NCBI GenBank assembly: GCA_028015205.1
Contig: JAPWFG010000018.1
Span: 1,302,001 to 1,366,000 of the forward strand
DNA length: 64,000 nucleotides
Origin: Mytilisepta virgata
Lineage: Eukaryota; Mollusca; Bivalvia; Mytilida; Mytilidae
Reading direction: 5' to 3'
Positions 11,801 through 22,984 of the stretch are shown here, one piece after another. How positions within the stretch are numbered: the first letter of the stretch is position 1; each line of letters starts with the position of its first letter. A model generated the notes under the pieces. The model was not told the DNA's origin and searched no databases. It saw nothing but the letters and a program-made list of their open reading frames with translations. The position numbers were made by a program, and so were the translations under genes.

Positions 11801-12421
11801 AGGGGGGTGGGGGTTGAAAGGGGGGAGGGGTGGGTGGTGGTCGTACATTCATCAAACGAAAAAAAATGGTATTTTTGTAGTAATACTGTTCAGATATTCA
11901 CTGAGTAGTCTTTTTGGAATTGGAACTGTCCGTCATTTTAAAATGTCGTTAGATTAGTAATTTACCTGATGTATCCATCTTTTGTCGGTAGCTATTAACT
12001 GGCCGTCGAGTCATCGATGACCTGTTATCAATTTCCTCTTTGCATGATATCAGAAGAAGATATGAAATTCCGCAAAAAATACAAAAAGTACTTTGGTGAG
12101 ATATATGCTTACCTTGCCCTTGAAATCTAAAAGCACACGTGGTATTTCCATAAAAGGTGGAAACGATTGCTGTATAGTTTCCATAGTCATTTTGATTCAA
12201 TTGATTTACTTGTAGTTGCAAGATAAACATTCCCCGGGAAGGCCTTGGAAGCAACAGTTGAGATGAGTATTTGATATTTGTTTCGTTGATTAATTTACTA
12301 TCTTTCTGCCAGGACCACACAATTTCTTTGCGACCAAAAATTAGGGAAGAAAACAAATGAATCCTGATTAGACCTATGTTGTTTTTAATCCAGTGATCAG
12401 TCTTTAAGCATGTTGGTGATG
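5258..12421 (-). CDS. Gene 2: Ig-superfamily membrane receptor, partial
   Basis: Two coding blocks on the minus strand are taken as one gene: an Ig-like exon (12113-12421) and a transmembrane/cytoplasmic exon (5258-5845). The 6.3-kb gap is full of retroelement debris. The Ig exon leaves in phase 1 while the TM exon needs phase 2, so at least one small exon between them is unseen, or the blocks belong to different genes. No signal peptide or further Ig domain was found upstream. The tail has several tyrosine motifs and one apparent frameshift. Receptors of this build act in adhesion or immune recognition in molluscs, but no ligand can be inferred. Confidence 0.55.
6227..6283. repeat. Left arm of a ~56-bp inverted repeat (pairs with 8383-8438)
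   Basis: GGGACAAATATACCCAAGG at this arm is inverted at 8383-8438, and the rest of the arm (AATCCATT.GACAGACAAAC) also matches. The arms enclose the decayed RT and part of a LINE. Either they are termini of one element or the 3' ends of two opposed copies. Confidence 0.65.
6530..7150 (-). pseudogene. Decayed reverse transcriptase of a YIDD-type retroelement
   Basis: Minus-strand reading gives KKYSEDENTNLLDFLIDNIF, then, after frame changes, SLADLFLYSYDADFIQGLL, the catalytic box FHYIDDMLSLN and a C-terminal SLSKFYGRHH. These match an RT family abundant in bivalves whose intact members read GIPMGTNCAPL...YIDD...YDKRDDFNF. Family placement (Penelope-like or related) is uncertain. Several stops and frameshifts make it dead. 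The minus-strand 3' end runs into the inverted-repeat arm at 6227-6283. Confidence 0.7.
8383..8438. repeat. Right arm of the ~56-bp inverted repeat
   Basis: The reverse complement of 6227-6283 with a few mismatches. It lies between the two recognisable parts of the LINE (linker before 8240, RT palm after 8980), so one element has inserted into or replaced part of the other. Confidence 0.65.
8520..8660. repeat. Mussel interspersed repeat with ACTTGGTACAGGCAT and GGGTTAAACCTGGTTTTAT
   Basis: I recognise this segment as a repeat typical of mytilid genomes. Diverged relatives with the same ACTTG...TTAAAC-GGTTTTAT core occur at about 30180-30270, 31400-31480, 36400-36560, 38540-38680 and 48050-48210. 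It probably belongs to the untranslated part of the local RT elements. Confidence 0.5.
9430..10629. other. Low-complexity tracts, no gene
   Basis: Degenerate TTCGAAATTC-like tracts occur at about 9443-9520 and 10267-10385. The 117-codon minus-strand frame at 10238-10591 is made by that low-complexity sequence and AT-rich DNA, and is not taken as a gene. Confidence 0.5.
10630..10945. repeat. Mussel interspersed repeat
   Basis: It contains AGGTGTAACATCGGTAGCAT and CGAGCTTACGACACCCGTT, which I recognise as part of a widespread bivalve repeat, near retroelement debris. No coding signal on either strand. Confidence 0.4.
11070..11150 (-). repeat. Copy of the TGCACAAGATGTGCAC dispersed repeat
   Basis: Inverted relative to the copy at 19-86: AACATTTTAGGCCTTAAGCA, ACTGATGAGTCATAAATCGA, AATGTGCACACCTTGTGCAT. 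It contains a perfect AP-1 core TGAGTCA. Confidence 0.7.
11160..12112. other. Gene 2 intron with G-rich tract
   Basis: Intronic DNA. A G-rich stretch at about 11763-11840 (runs of 3-6 G with T and A) could form quadruplexes on the plus strand. No exon recognised. Confidence 0.45.
12113..12421 (-). CDS. Gene 2 Ig-like domain exon
   Basis: A 309-bp phase 1-1 exon (acceptor TTTTTCAG, donor GTAAGC), the usual size and phase of an Ig-domain exon. The protein has the C-strand Trp and KD turn (EIVWSWQKDSKLI), then the D-x-G-x-Y block as NQNDYGNYTAIVS. The F-strand Cys that normally follows Tyr is Ala here, and no B-strand Cys is seen. This is a V-like fold without its core disulfide; Cys near the two ends (SPTC, NTTC) could pair instead. 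NET, NYT and NTT are N-glycosylation sequons. Confidence 0.72.
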
Positions 12422-13194
12422 CTGAAAAAGAAGTGTCTATTGTTAGTCCTGTTTATTACATCAAAGATTTTCACGTTAATCCATAACTTAATTACATACA
12501 TTGCAGTTTATTAAGTTGCTGTAGTACTGAGGAAAAATTACTGCCTATGGCAAAACCTTACAGTAAATAAGTTCCAAAAAAGTAAAAAAAATAAAAATAA
12601 AATTGCTGTGTGTTACGAATAATAAACCATTGACTAAAGAATAACGAGTAATAACTGTAACAGTGAATTGTTACGAAGTCTCCCAAACGAAGTAACTGAT
12701 ATCTCGAATGCCTACATTGTATTCAATAAATTATTTGTTTTTCAGAGACTGAAATTGGGAAATGTTCCTATAAAGTTTTTGCATACTTAATGGAGAGGTT
12801 ACTTGAAAATCGTGATATGGATATTTTTTGTTACCCGATTTTTACAGTCATACATTGTCACATTTGATCAACTTTTGCTTGTCGACATGCTGCATTGACA
12901 GATATATATCCCAAAATTTCAGAACTGTTTACGCGAACTGATTTATTGTATGGTGTTATAAAATGAATTAGGTTTAATTTGTAACAGACGAAGAAATGTT
13001 TTTAATTTATGACCAAGCAAATGAAATAATATCTATTATTACATATTTTGTCTGATACATTAGTGTCTTCCTTGTATCAATATTATATTAAATCTACAAT
13101 ATGATGTAAGGACAGAAAATAGAATAATTAAAAGATAAAACACCACATTACTAATAAAAAATAATTGAGTTGCACATTCACCCGATAAATTTTG
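12422..13194. other. Upstream of the Ig exon, nothing recognised
   Basis: AT-rich. No further Ig exon or signal-peptide exon could be identified. GAAGTCTCCCAAACGAAGT at about 12676 recurs inverted at 16073. Confidence 0.45.
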
Positions 13195-13437
13195 TTTGTT
13201 TTGTTTTCAGCACAGTTGGCTATTTCGCGGTGGACAGTTTTTATGGTGGAGGAAGCAGGTATACCCGGAGAGAACCACCAACCTTCGGTAGGAAAATTTG
13301 CAATCCTTGTCAATTAAGATCGGAGTCTAACACACCCGGCCACAGATGAGATTCGAACTCACAACCCCAACGTTGATAGGCTAGTGATCATAAGTAGTAA
13401 TGACCAACTACCTAGACCATTCGGCCACCAAGTCCTC
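13195..13437 (-). mobile_element. tRNA-derived SINE (second family), minus strand
   Basis: On the minus strand it starts with a Leu/Ser-like tRNA head (GGTGGCCGAATGGTCTAGG) with a B box GAGTTCGAATCTC. A body containing CCTACCGAAGGTTGGTGGTT follows, with an AACAAAACAAACAAAA tail. It is the same family as 49118-49354. A C-run lies just beyond its head. Confidence 0.7.
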
Positions 13438-14309
13438 CCACCCCCCCCCCCCCCCCAATAAAATTAAATATATCTATAAAGAAAGACAACTCTTAATTTC
13501 TTTTTAAAACAAGAACATCTACAGTCATGATCCCCGGCCAGGAGCAATACCTTGCAAAAATGAATTTAACCGGTTTACAAAATACACATGTATTTACATT
13601 TAAACTTGAGATGGACGGGTATACAGTTTAAAAGATTACGCTATAACACACACGCGAAATCGCATTACGAAAGCAGTGTCATATTTTGATAGATATCACC
13701 CTGAAACAAAATTTCTGCACTTCTGTACAAAAATGTAAGTGACCTTGTCGACCTTTACCTAATGGTGTCAATAACAACATGATTTTTTCTCCTTCATTTT
13801 CATTCATTTGCGTAAGCGCGGGTCAAAATTCAATATACATGTAAAAATGCAAGGATATATGGTAAGCATCAATGAACTTATCATGGCCCTTTTGAGCCTT
13901 TTATTTTGGAAACGGTGAAAGATACAAAATAAAATTCTGCAGTAACTTTTGTTGAGTTTTTCGTGAGGAATCATTAAAAAAATCATCAAATCCGATGAAG
14001 TATTAAAAAGTTTCAAAAAAGCGCGTCACCTTATATCTCAAAAGCGATAACAAATATAGACAAAAACGAATCGAAAGAACCTGTTTCCAGCAAGGAACAT
14101 AATAAACAAGCCCCATGAAATCAGAGAAAAAATAAAAAAGTTAGACCAATACAGTTTAGCATAAAATATTATTTGAGAATTTTTTTATGATATATAACAA
14201 TGTATTTTCTTCCGCCAAAAATACCAATTTTGCATTCACTCGGTCTTGTCATGAGCATAATGATGATTCCGGCCAGCAGTTTCAAAGCTATTCAGAAACA
14301 CTGATTATA
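13438..14309. other. No gene seen
   Basis: Begins with a C run next to the SINE head and continues as AT-rich DNA up to the satellite. Confidence 0.45.
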
Positions 14310-15780
14310 CATCCAATGTTTAAGGGGTGGGACATGAACTCTAAGGATATCTGAGCTTTTTACAAAGAATAAAAATGTTTTATTAAGGGCCAAGGATATC
14401 AATGTCTTTTGTTGATTTTTTACGAGGGAATAAAATGTAAAATCATTTATTGTGTCTCCTAATAGGCAATTAGAAATACATGTGGTTTATAAGATTTAAA
14501 CATTGTGTATTAAAACGTTATAAAGGGATAAACGTTTTTACGGATTTGAAATAATGAAAAAATATTGATTTGAGGGGCGAGGATGACATCCCCTCCTCCT
14601 TTTGGTGGAGTGTTAGGTTTTTATCAAACAATTTGTCTCATAATGGGAAAAAGAAAACATATGATTTTGGGGTATGGATTTCAATGCTTTAAGAAATAAT
14701 TAAGACTACTGATTTGAGGGGTGGGGATGAACACTTGGGTAAATGAGGTATATATCAGTTCATGCGTTTAGTCATGAGGAATAAGAAAATATACGGTTTA
14801 CGTGTCGGGTTTCTTACAGATTTTATACTTTTATATAATTCAAGATATTTGGTTTAAGGGGGCCAGAAGAACGCACATTGGGTAATGAGGTATGTATCAT
14901 TCAAAGGGGAATCACGGTATTGTTTATACACATCGCTCTCAGCGCCGCTATTATGCCGTTTCATCATTATGACGTCGCGCTTGACCGTAGAAAATGTACT
15001 AGATAATTGAACATTATTGATTTGATGGGAGTGGTGATAACCCTATGGGCAAGTGAAGTATGTGCCATTTGGTGCATCTTATCATAAGGAATAAGAAAAT
15101 ATATGGTTTAGGGTGGTGATTTTAACGGTTTATGAGATAATTGAACATTATTGACTTGATGGGAGTGGTGATATATCCTCCTGGGGAAGAGAGGTATGTG
15201 TCCGTTGGTGCGTCTTACCATGGGAAATAAGAAAATATATGGTTTAAGGGTGAGGATTTTAACGATTTGTGAGATAATGGAACATTATTGATTCGATGGT
15301 ACTGGTGATAACCCCCTGGGGAAGCGGGGTATGTGTCATTTGACGCGTCTTACCATGGGGAATAAGAAAATATATGGTTTAGATGTGGGAATTGTAACGG
15401 TTTATAAGATGATTAAACATCATTGATTTGTTGTGAGTGGTGATAACCCTCCGGAAAAGCGAGGTATGCGTCATTTGACGCGTCCTACCATGGGAAATAA
15501 GACAATATATGGTTTAGCGCTGAGGATTTTAATGGTTTATGAGATAATTGGATATTATTGATTTATGGGGGTAAGGATCACCCTACTGAAGGAATGAGGT
15601 ACATGTCATTTAATGTGTCTTGTTACGGAGAATAATAAAATATATGATTTAAAGCTATGGATTTTAATCGCATATGAAAATTTTCATTATTATCGACTTG
15701 GGGGGGGGGGGGGGGCCGCTAGAGGAACGAGGTATATGTCATTTAATTTGTGTTGACATAGTGTTCAATAAAATATATGA
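14310..15780. repeat. Tandem repeat (satellite), unit about 135 bp
   Basis: A core AGATAATTGAACATTATTGA with a following GGGAGTGGTGATAACCC and GGAATAAGAAAATATATGGT recurs at about 15001, 15135, 15272, 15407 and 15542, a 134-137 bp period. More degraded copies extend left to about 14310 and right to about 15780. One unit is interrupted at about 14905-14995 by unrelated sequence. The units have no long shared open frame. Confidence 0.85.
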
Positions 15781-18700
15781 TATGATATTGTTATTGATCA
15801 CTTTCGTAGAGTTTTTTGATGAAAAAAATTCCAAACAGGGTCTTATAGTAGACCCATAGCCTTTTTGAACTCCTCATTATACGTCTATGACCCCCATCAA
15901 AAATGAGTAGCATTAGGAACATCTAGAAACATTGATCTTTCATCCTAGAACATCTCAGATCCAAATCTCTGACGGTTATTGAGAGAACTCGGACGAACAA
16001 AATCGGAGAGAAGAAGAAGAAAAAAAAAAAAAAACGTTCGATAAAAATCGCAAATCAAAATCTATAAGTCTCCCACTTCGTTTGGGAGACTTAAATAATA
16101 ATGGAACAAATGAATAGATTTGCATATTTTTGCTTAATGATATTATGCAGATAAATCTAAATTGATGACGTATTTTATTATAGAAAATTGCATTAACTTT
16201 CGTGTATTTTCTGTTGACTGCCTATTTTCCAATTCTTGGTACGCTGTTACGGCCGAAATCACCTTTAAATTGTAGCCAACAAAAGACACAAATCGAAATT
16301 TAACAAGATTTATTATATACAAGTTTACCAAAAAATATTACACAAACTAAAATGTCAACTTAACTGTTCAAAATCCTTCGTCTTTTCCTAATCCGGAATT
16401 CTCCTCGTCAATGTTGCGGGAATCCAAACGGAATATTATATCCAATCAGTCACAATCTAGTATGATGTAACGTAAATAAAAGTATGTCAAGGATGATGTG
16501 TGAAACGTAAATAAATCCAACAGCTGAGAACACAAGAATGTCTGGTCCAACACGTTCTGCTCTCTGAAAGTCTAACTTTCTTGTCCGTATATATACTGTA
16601 GAACGGAAACTTCTGGAATACGGTAGAAGTTTGAATTACACCAGAATTATTACGTAAGTCAAATAGAAAGTTCTAGTCATTCCATCAGTATCTATTATCG
16701 TTCCAGTGATTTCTAAACTGCGCAGTTATAAAATTATTTGGTAAACAACTATAAATATTATGTAAACATATTATACATGTTATAAGGCCACACAAAACAA
16801 ATTAGGCCAAGATAAATAATGTAATAATTACAATATCATAACAAACTAAATGTAATAATACAATATCATAACAACGCATATATTTTATTTATAAATTATA
16901 AGGTGTCGGATGAATTAAACCAAATTATAAGTTTTGTTACATTCACATTATATGGCCAGAATTCGTAATTGTTGTTTATTTCTCTCGTGCTGGATTAAAA
17001 AATGTGTAATCCAAATTTTATTTGATAAAAGAAATCTCCAATTATGTGTTGACAATATTGATAGTCGTTTCGTTGTGAATTTATTTATCACTTGCGGTTC
17101 TTTTTAGTTAGACAAAGCATCTTCAACGGTTCAATCATGTGACAGGAAGTAATATGCAGATTTTCTTTTAGAATATGTTAGACGCCAACGTTATATACTA
17201 ACTAATGTCATACATAAGATATACAATACAACCGTAAGCCAGTTATAAGCAGGTACACCTGTAATATTTTAATCTCATAAAAAGACGTGAATTGTCGTTG
17301 CATCCTGTTTAAAGTGACAATAAACATTCTTAATTAGTTCATTAATTTTGGTTCTGGAGTAGCAAGAATATTGTATTTCAAATCTTATTGGAGAAAGAAA
17401 TACAAATCTGTGTCATATGTATCAAGAGCACTTTCCTTGAATTGAAACCAAATCTGACTTGACACTTCACCGGATATTACTCACTGGATAGATGGATGAA
17501 TTATTGTTTAACGTCCAGTGACAACCAGGTGCATGTCAAGACATGTTGATATGATAATGAATATGACCCCTGCTTTGTACTAGATTGACACAATGAGCCG
17601 GATTTTTAAAGTGCTAGCTCACAGGGTAACAGTCTGCAGGAAGACATATAATCCCACTTCGACACTTTATACTAACTCAGAGCCGATCGATCGATCCTTA
17701 CACCTAGATTCCTTATTGGAAATTCAAGCAGGTCAAGAACGCATTAAATAAATAAAGACTTGACAAAATAATCATTATTATAACATAGAAAAAAAGAGCG
17801 GGAGACGGCAACAAAGAAATCTTTTAATAATCTATAATACTAAATTTACGAATTAGCCGAATAGGCGGCAAAACGCGTGGTTCAAAATAAACGATGTATG
17901 GTTCAGATTATAACGGTTATTATCGGATTTGACAATCTGCATTTATAAATTTAAACTACAGTTTTGTTTATGTGCAAATGGAATTTGTATGCACTTTCCG
18001 ATACGAATTCTCCCAACACATACCTTAGAAGGTTCTCGAATGCATCATTTTAACAAATTGATTTAAATAAACAAGTATGCACTTATTTTAAATGTATTTC
18101 TGTTTGAAATTACGGAAGAAGAATAAAACAGATTAAAACATTCCCCTTCAAGTGGGATGTTTCCGCTTCATGTATTCAGGATTGTTTTTCAACTATAACG
18201 CAATTTCTCCTAACTGTAAAGGTTATGAACTTTGAAGATTATGAAGAAATAAGGTAAAGTTCAAAGGAATTCCTAACTTAGTGTTTTTTGGATTGCTCGG
18301 ATGTTTACCTTGCACAAAGTGATAACACCAACCATTATCTATTTTTACATCATTTGTAATGTGACCTGTCTAAATATATCTCTACCATACAATTCCCTGT
18401 AAGCCCTAGATAAAATGGTCATCTTTATCATTAATGACGAAATTTATCTGAGACATTTTTGATAAATATATAAACGTGGACATCACACGCAGCCACACAC
18501 TAAAAATACTTTTATCGTCTGATTATTGGATATATTTGTGAAATTAAGCCTCGCTTGCCCTGCTCATAATGACAATGGAACAATTGGAACAATTATTTTC
18601 CAAAAATATGCTCTACGGAACTCACGGCATCGTTTGAAAAATTCATCCGTCACTAAGGAAATGTTTACATCTACAATTTCATTTTCATATTTATTCTGAA

Positions 18701-19293
18701 GGAAAAAGGTAATGCATTATGAAATGTGTATTTAATGAAAGCTTTTCATCAAGTTCCAGTTCAGAATTAATTGTAACAATAAAAATATTGACAATCTATG
18801 TGGTTGTGTTTTCGTCATAGATTTTGACTTTGATGGAACCTTAAGGTCCATTTTGGTAATTCTACGTGGCATATAGTCTACTTCACCAGTGTTTCCATCT
18901 TCGGTAGTAACGAACAGCCATGTGACAATTGGGTCACGTTGACCTACATTTCACGCTTCATTGACTTGGTTAAAGTTTGCATTCTCATCCAATTCTGGAA
19001 TACTACGTACATCATATATAGACATGAAACTATCAGTTGAAACCACCTACTTGACAGGAAAGTTTATGGGAAGCCTGCCCAACATCCATATTGAGTTCCT
19101 GTTCCATCAATGACATGGCCGCAACAACTTTTTATAGTCAATATGGCCACCACAAAAAAAAAAAAAAAAAAAAAAAAATGCTTATTTTCCCGCGCTCGCG
19201 CGGGTTCAATGTCTAGTTATTAATAATTTATCCATGCAACATGCCTTAGTTTCTAATAAGGCATAAAAGATTGTCATTCTTCCTGTTTTTTAT
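15781..19293. other. No gene seen; one hairpin and one eroded repeat
   Basis: Contains a perfect hairpin AAGTCTCCCA-CTTCG-TTTGGGAGACTT near 16067-16092, the eroded repeat at 17480-17730, a poly-A run followed by a CCCGCGCTCGCGCGGG hairpin at about 19155-19205, and otherwise AT-rich DNA. Confidence 0.5.
17480..17730. repeat. Eroded bivalve repeat with GTTTAACGTCCAGTG end
   Basis: The start ATTATTGTTTAACGTCCAGTG is the reverse complement of the tail at about 53535-53555. The rest (GACACAATGAGCCGG, CTAGCTCACAGGGTAACAG) looks like a common molluscan interspersed repeat. No coding potential. Confidence 0.45.
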
Positions 19294-19850
19294 ACGACCG
19301 CAAAATTTTTGCGGTCGTGTATTGGTATGACGTTGGCGTCGTCGTCGTCGTCATCGTCGTCGTCGTCCGAAGACATTTGGTTTTCGCACTATAACTTTAG
19401 TATAAGTAAATAGAAATCTATGAAATTTAAACACAAGGTTTATGACCACAAAAGGAAGGTTGGGATTGATTTTGGGAGTTTTGGTCCCAACAGTTTAAGA
19501 ATTAGGGGCCAAAAAAAGGGCCCAATAAGCATTTTTGGTTTTCCCTTATAACTTTAGTATAAGTTAATATAAATCTATGAAATTTAAACACAAGGTTTAT
19601 GACCACAAAAGGAAGGTTGGGATTGATTTTGGGAGTTTTGGTCCCAATAGTTTAAGAATTAGGGGCCAAAAAAGGGCCCAATAAGCATTTTTGGTTATTA
19701 TCTTGGTGTAAGGGAGGTAATCCAAACACATTTAAAGTAAAATGTGTATGATTCGATTACCTCCCTTACAAGTAAATTATGTATAAAGAAATGGATGGGG
19801 GGGGGGGGGGGGGGGGGGGGGGGGGAGGTGAAAACAAAATCCAGCTGCGC
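19294..19850. repeat. Bivalve repeat: palindromic head, (GTC)n, two ~160-bp tandem units, poly-G
   Basis: The head is a palindrome ACGACCGCAAAA/TTTTGCGGTCGT (19294-19318), followed by a GTC-rich tract to about 19368. Two nearly identical units follow (19381-19540 and 19541-19696), then a hairpin GTAAGGGAGGTAATC/GATTACCTCCCTTAC, then about 30 G (near 19797-19825). The palindrome and GTC head are widespread in bivalve genomes. No coding signal. Confidence 0.75.
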
Positions 19851-21479
19851 TCAGCGAAGCAACTTATTACAAATTAAATCTTTTTGTCCTCTCAAATATT
19901 GTTAAAACATAGTATGTCATGCGTATCCGTAAATGATAGTGGAAGGTTTAACAAGAAATGAAGAAATTATTAAACAGATATGATCAGGAATGATTTAATT
20001 GATATAATGCGAATTTTTTTTTGAATTACGTATCTGAAAATTTAATATATGATATAGAAAATTAATTTGGGTAATAAATTTCCATGATATCATGATGGAT
20101 TTTTAAAGTTTTAATTGTTGTCATTTCTCAGGTTAGTTAGAGTTCGTGTGTTTTGAAGAACCTGTAAAATAGCACGGTATGAGTGCTTAGACGCTGCGGG
20201 AGGTGGTGATTTTAACACAAGTTCGTCTGAAGCAATATTTTCATGATAAATCGTTTTCATTTCTTTTTACCGTGTTTATTTTGTAGTACGGTCATGAAGG
20301 TCGGTAATTTATGATGCAGTCAATCATAATTAATGTGTATTGAGAGATCTCAGTAACTGTTTTGATAACATGGTAAAAGTTGTTGAATGTTGCTGGAGGC
20401 GCTAATTTTTAACACATTTCCATGGTACATTGTGTGGGGTGTGGAGTGGCGTCTGGAGTTAGAGTCTGGGGTTGGAGTTTGGAGCCTGGGCTTGGAGTTT
20501 GGGGTTGAAGTGCATTTTGTAATATTATGGAAATCTTTTAATAATTATTATGAAAAAAATATGGTCCAAACATGTACATTCTTCAAATTGTTGCATATAT
20601 GTGTGTTAATATAAAAATCATTTAGGGGTTGTCACAATAGAAAACATGTTCCTACATGATACAAAGTAATTCGGAGGTAAATAAGAAATATTAATTTGTA
20701 TGATCTAAACTTACAAGAAAACCGTTTATCAACAATATTCTGTGGCTGACCTGATGTGATGATTATGATAATGCACTTAAAAACCTTAAATTGATGCAGT
20801 GTGTTTTTTCTTAATGTGTTACAAGTAACAACACCAATTATTTTATTAAGTTATCAGATGTAGAGGATTTAATAATGTAATGTTGGAAATGCAATTTGCT
20901 GGAATTTTAACAAAGTATTCTTGATACTTAACAGTGCTAGTTGCAGTGACATGTATACCTATCACAACAGACGATTCTACAAGAGAAGTTTAAAACCATT
21001 AAATTAATGTTATCTCAATTTTTGTACACTTTTATCAGACGTAGCTGTTATTACTGTCATCCCCAACAATTTGTTTTAAAAAGAATTTTAAAACAAAAAC
21101 TGATGAGGTTCCAAAAGGGGCTTTTTTATTTCTTAACTGCATACAATTTTAATACTTCATTTTTAAGAGATTGAAAGAGGAAGTAAAAAAATCACACATT
21201 GATAAATATAACCCTGAAATTTTGTTCTTGTAATCTACATGTCTTGAGAAATCTGAAATATCAGTCTTTGAGATGCAAAAGCTAGCTGGTAGTTGTATTT
21301 CATTCATGTTAGCAGTACCAGCAGCGAAGCTGTATTCTCGCGAGATTAATGGCGCTATATCTCATTGAATAAAATCGCAATCGAATGTAACACTAAACGG
21401 AAATTTAAAGACTGAAATTTTATTTTGACGTTTCCTTGACACCTAGAAAAGAAAAGTAATGTGAAAAAGGGAACGACAT
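19851..21479. other. No gene seen; left flank of the YR element
   Basis: AT-rich, with a short GGAGTTTGGGG-like low-complexity stretch at 20440-20510 that creates an open frame. No RT palm or gag of the YR element is visible here. Confidence 0.45.
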
Positions 21480-21499
21480 TTATCAGTGACAATGGTCAC

Positions 21500-22031
21500 A
21501 GGCGATTCTACTTTTAAATGGGGCGTGTGTGCAAAATAAACGACATTCAAAGCACGGTTGGCGATTCCTGGGGAGCAGATATGACGTCGTTGCCTATTAT
21601 AGTTCTAGAGGCGCAAGCGTTACTAAATTTACTCAGTTTATTTAAAAATCAAATTAAAGGATATCGCGTTGACGCTAGCATTGATATACGCCTGGAATAG
21701 TGAGGGCTCTGTCTTCCCAGCTAAATTCTGTAATCAAGATTCTGATGTTGTCTTGAACCTATATTATATAGCTTCAAAAGACAATATTGCTGGTGAACCG
21801 TCGAGAACCTTACCAAAGTGTGACGCAACCATAACTAAAGATAGTTGGCAAAAAAATTCAAGAATATTTGGTGAAGATACTGGACATACTTTAGATCTCA
21901 TGGCTTTAGATTCAAATAGTATGAGGGATAAAAAAGGCAACATCTTAAAACATTTTACACATTTTCAAACTCCTTTATCTTCAGGTGTAAACGTTTTTAC
22001 TCAGGAAATTAACAAATGTGAAAACTGTTAA
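21500..22031 (+). pseudogene. RNase H region of the YR retrotransposon
   Basis: Two overlapping frames read VLEAQALLNLLSLF and YRVDASID, then LALIYAWNSEG, YYIASKDNIAGEPSRTLPKC, and a C-terminal TLDLMALDSN block ending SSGVNVFTQEI. The YIPS-x-x-N-x-A-D-x-PSR and D-L-M-A-L-D-S-N patterns are those of DIRS/Ngaro RNase H. A frameshift lies near 21670-21700. The block that follows in live elements (VFPPF) is present but out of frame at 22034. Confidence 0.75.
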
Positions 22032-22269
22032 GTTTTCCGCCTTTTGATTGGCTATTGCTAATAGTAAGTTTTTTAAAAGAAAACAGAAGTTATTGTAAAC
22101 TTGTTTTGCGAGTAGATGGGAATACCTACGTGGTTGCGAGGTTTTTTAAATTTTGTAGAAGATGCATTTGTGCTAGGTTTTAAAGGTCAAAAGGATGTAC
22201 TGAAATATCCAACAAAAAGGGGTATATGCCCGACAGGCACGGGTTATCTTGGAATTTGTGGGCCATTAG

Positions 22270-22822
22270 AATAAAGGACCATTGTTCTGGGTCGTCTTAT
22301 GAGAAAATACTTTTTCTCCACAATTCTACAATTTCACGGTACTGTAGGTGATTTCTCTTATAAAAATTCAATGGTACACATAAGTTCAGAAGGTGGAGGT
22401 TTAATTAATGATGTACATATGAATCTACAAAAGCTACATATCAACCAAATGTTATTTTTGTGCTTGCTGGTGTAAACAATTTGAGTAAATGTCCCTTGTA
22501 TTTGAATGAAAATCACCAATTGTATGTAGTACAGCAGGAGCTGGAATCATTGACATTGTGGTTAAAAGTAAAGTGTAAACAATTGCCAGAAGTACGTGTT
22601 ATTATGTCGTCAATAACTATTACTAAAGACGACTTTATTAATGCAAGAGCAACGATAATTAATTCGACAATAAAACAAACCTGTAAAGATAACAGGTGGT
22701 CACTTGTAGATAATGCTCACATTGAATGTTTACATTTAAGTGATAATGTGCATATAAATGAGGTTGGCCAACGTATATTTACGAACAATTTATATATTAA
22801 TGTATTGAGGTCTGTGCTTTAG
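22270..22822 (+). pseudogene. SGNH/GDSL-hydrolase-like domain inside the retrotransposon
   Basis: The main frame (22460-22822) has block III as VLAGVNNLSKC (G-x-N) and block V as LSDNVHINEVGQRIF, in which D-x-x-H fits the catalytic Asp/His pair. Upstream, across frame changes, come IVLGRLMRKYFF where block I (GDS) should be, and MVHISSEGGG for block II. The Ser-bearing GDS is not readable, so the enzyme is dead here. From memory, some Ngaro-type elements carry a hydrolase of this fold between RNase H and the recombinase. Confidence 0.65.
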
Positions 22823-22984
22823 ATAGATATTTTAAGTTCTGTGTAGTTTTTAGAATATGTTTTTCAAAAAATGTTCACTGTTCTCAAGGCTATTGGCATT
22901 ATGTTACTATTTATATACATTTTTTCTCTTGCTATTAATTTTATTTTATTTTGATTTCTTGTTGTAGGTCTTTTGTTTGAAAAA

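Noticed and set aside
11772..11957. Glycine/tryptophan-rich small protein
   Set aside because: The frame is a translation of a G-rich low-complexity tract.
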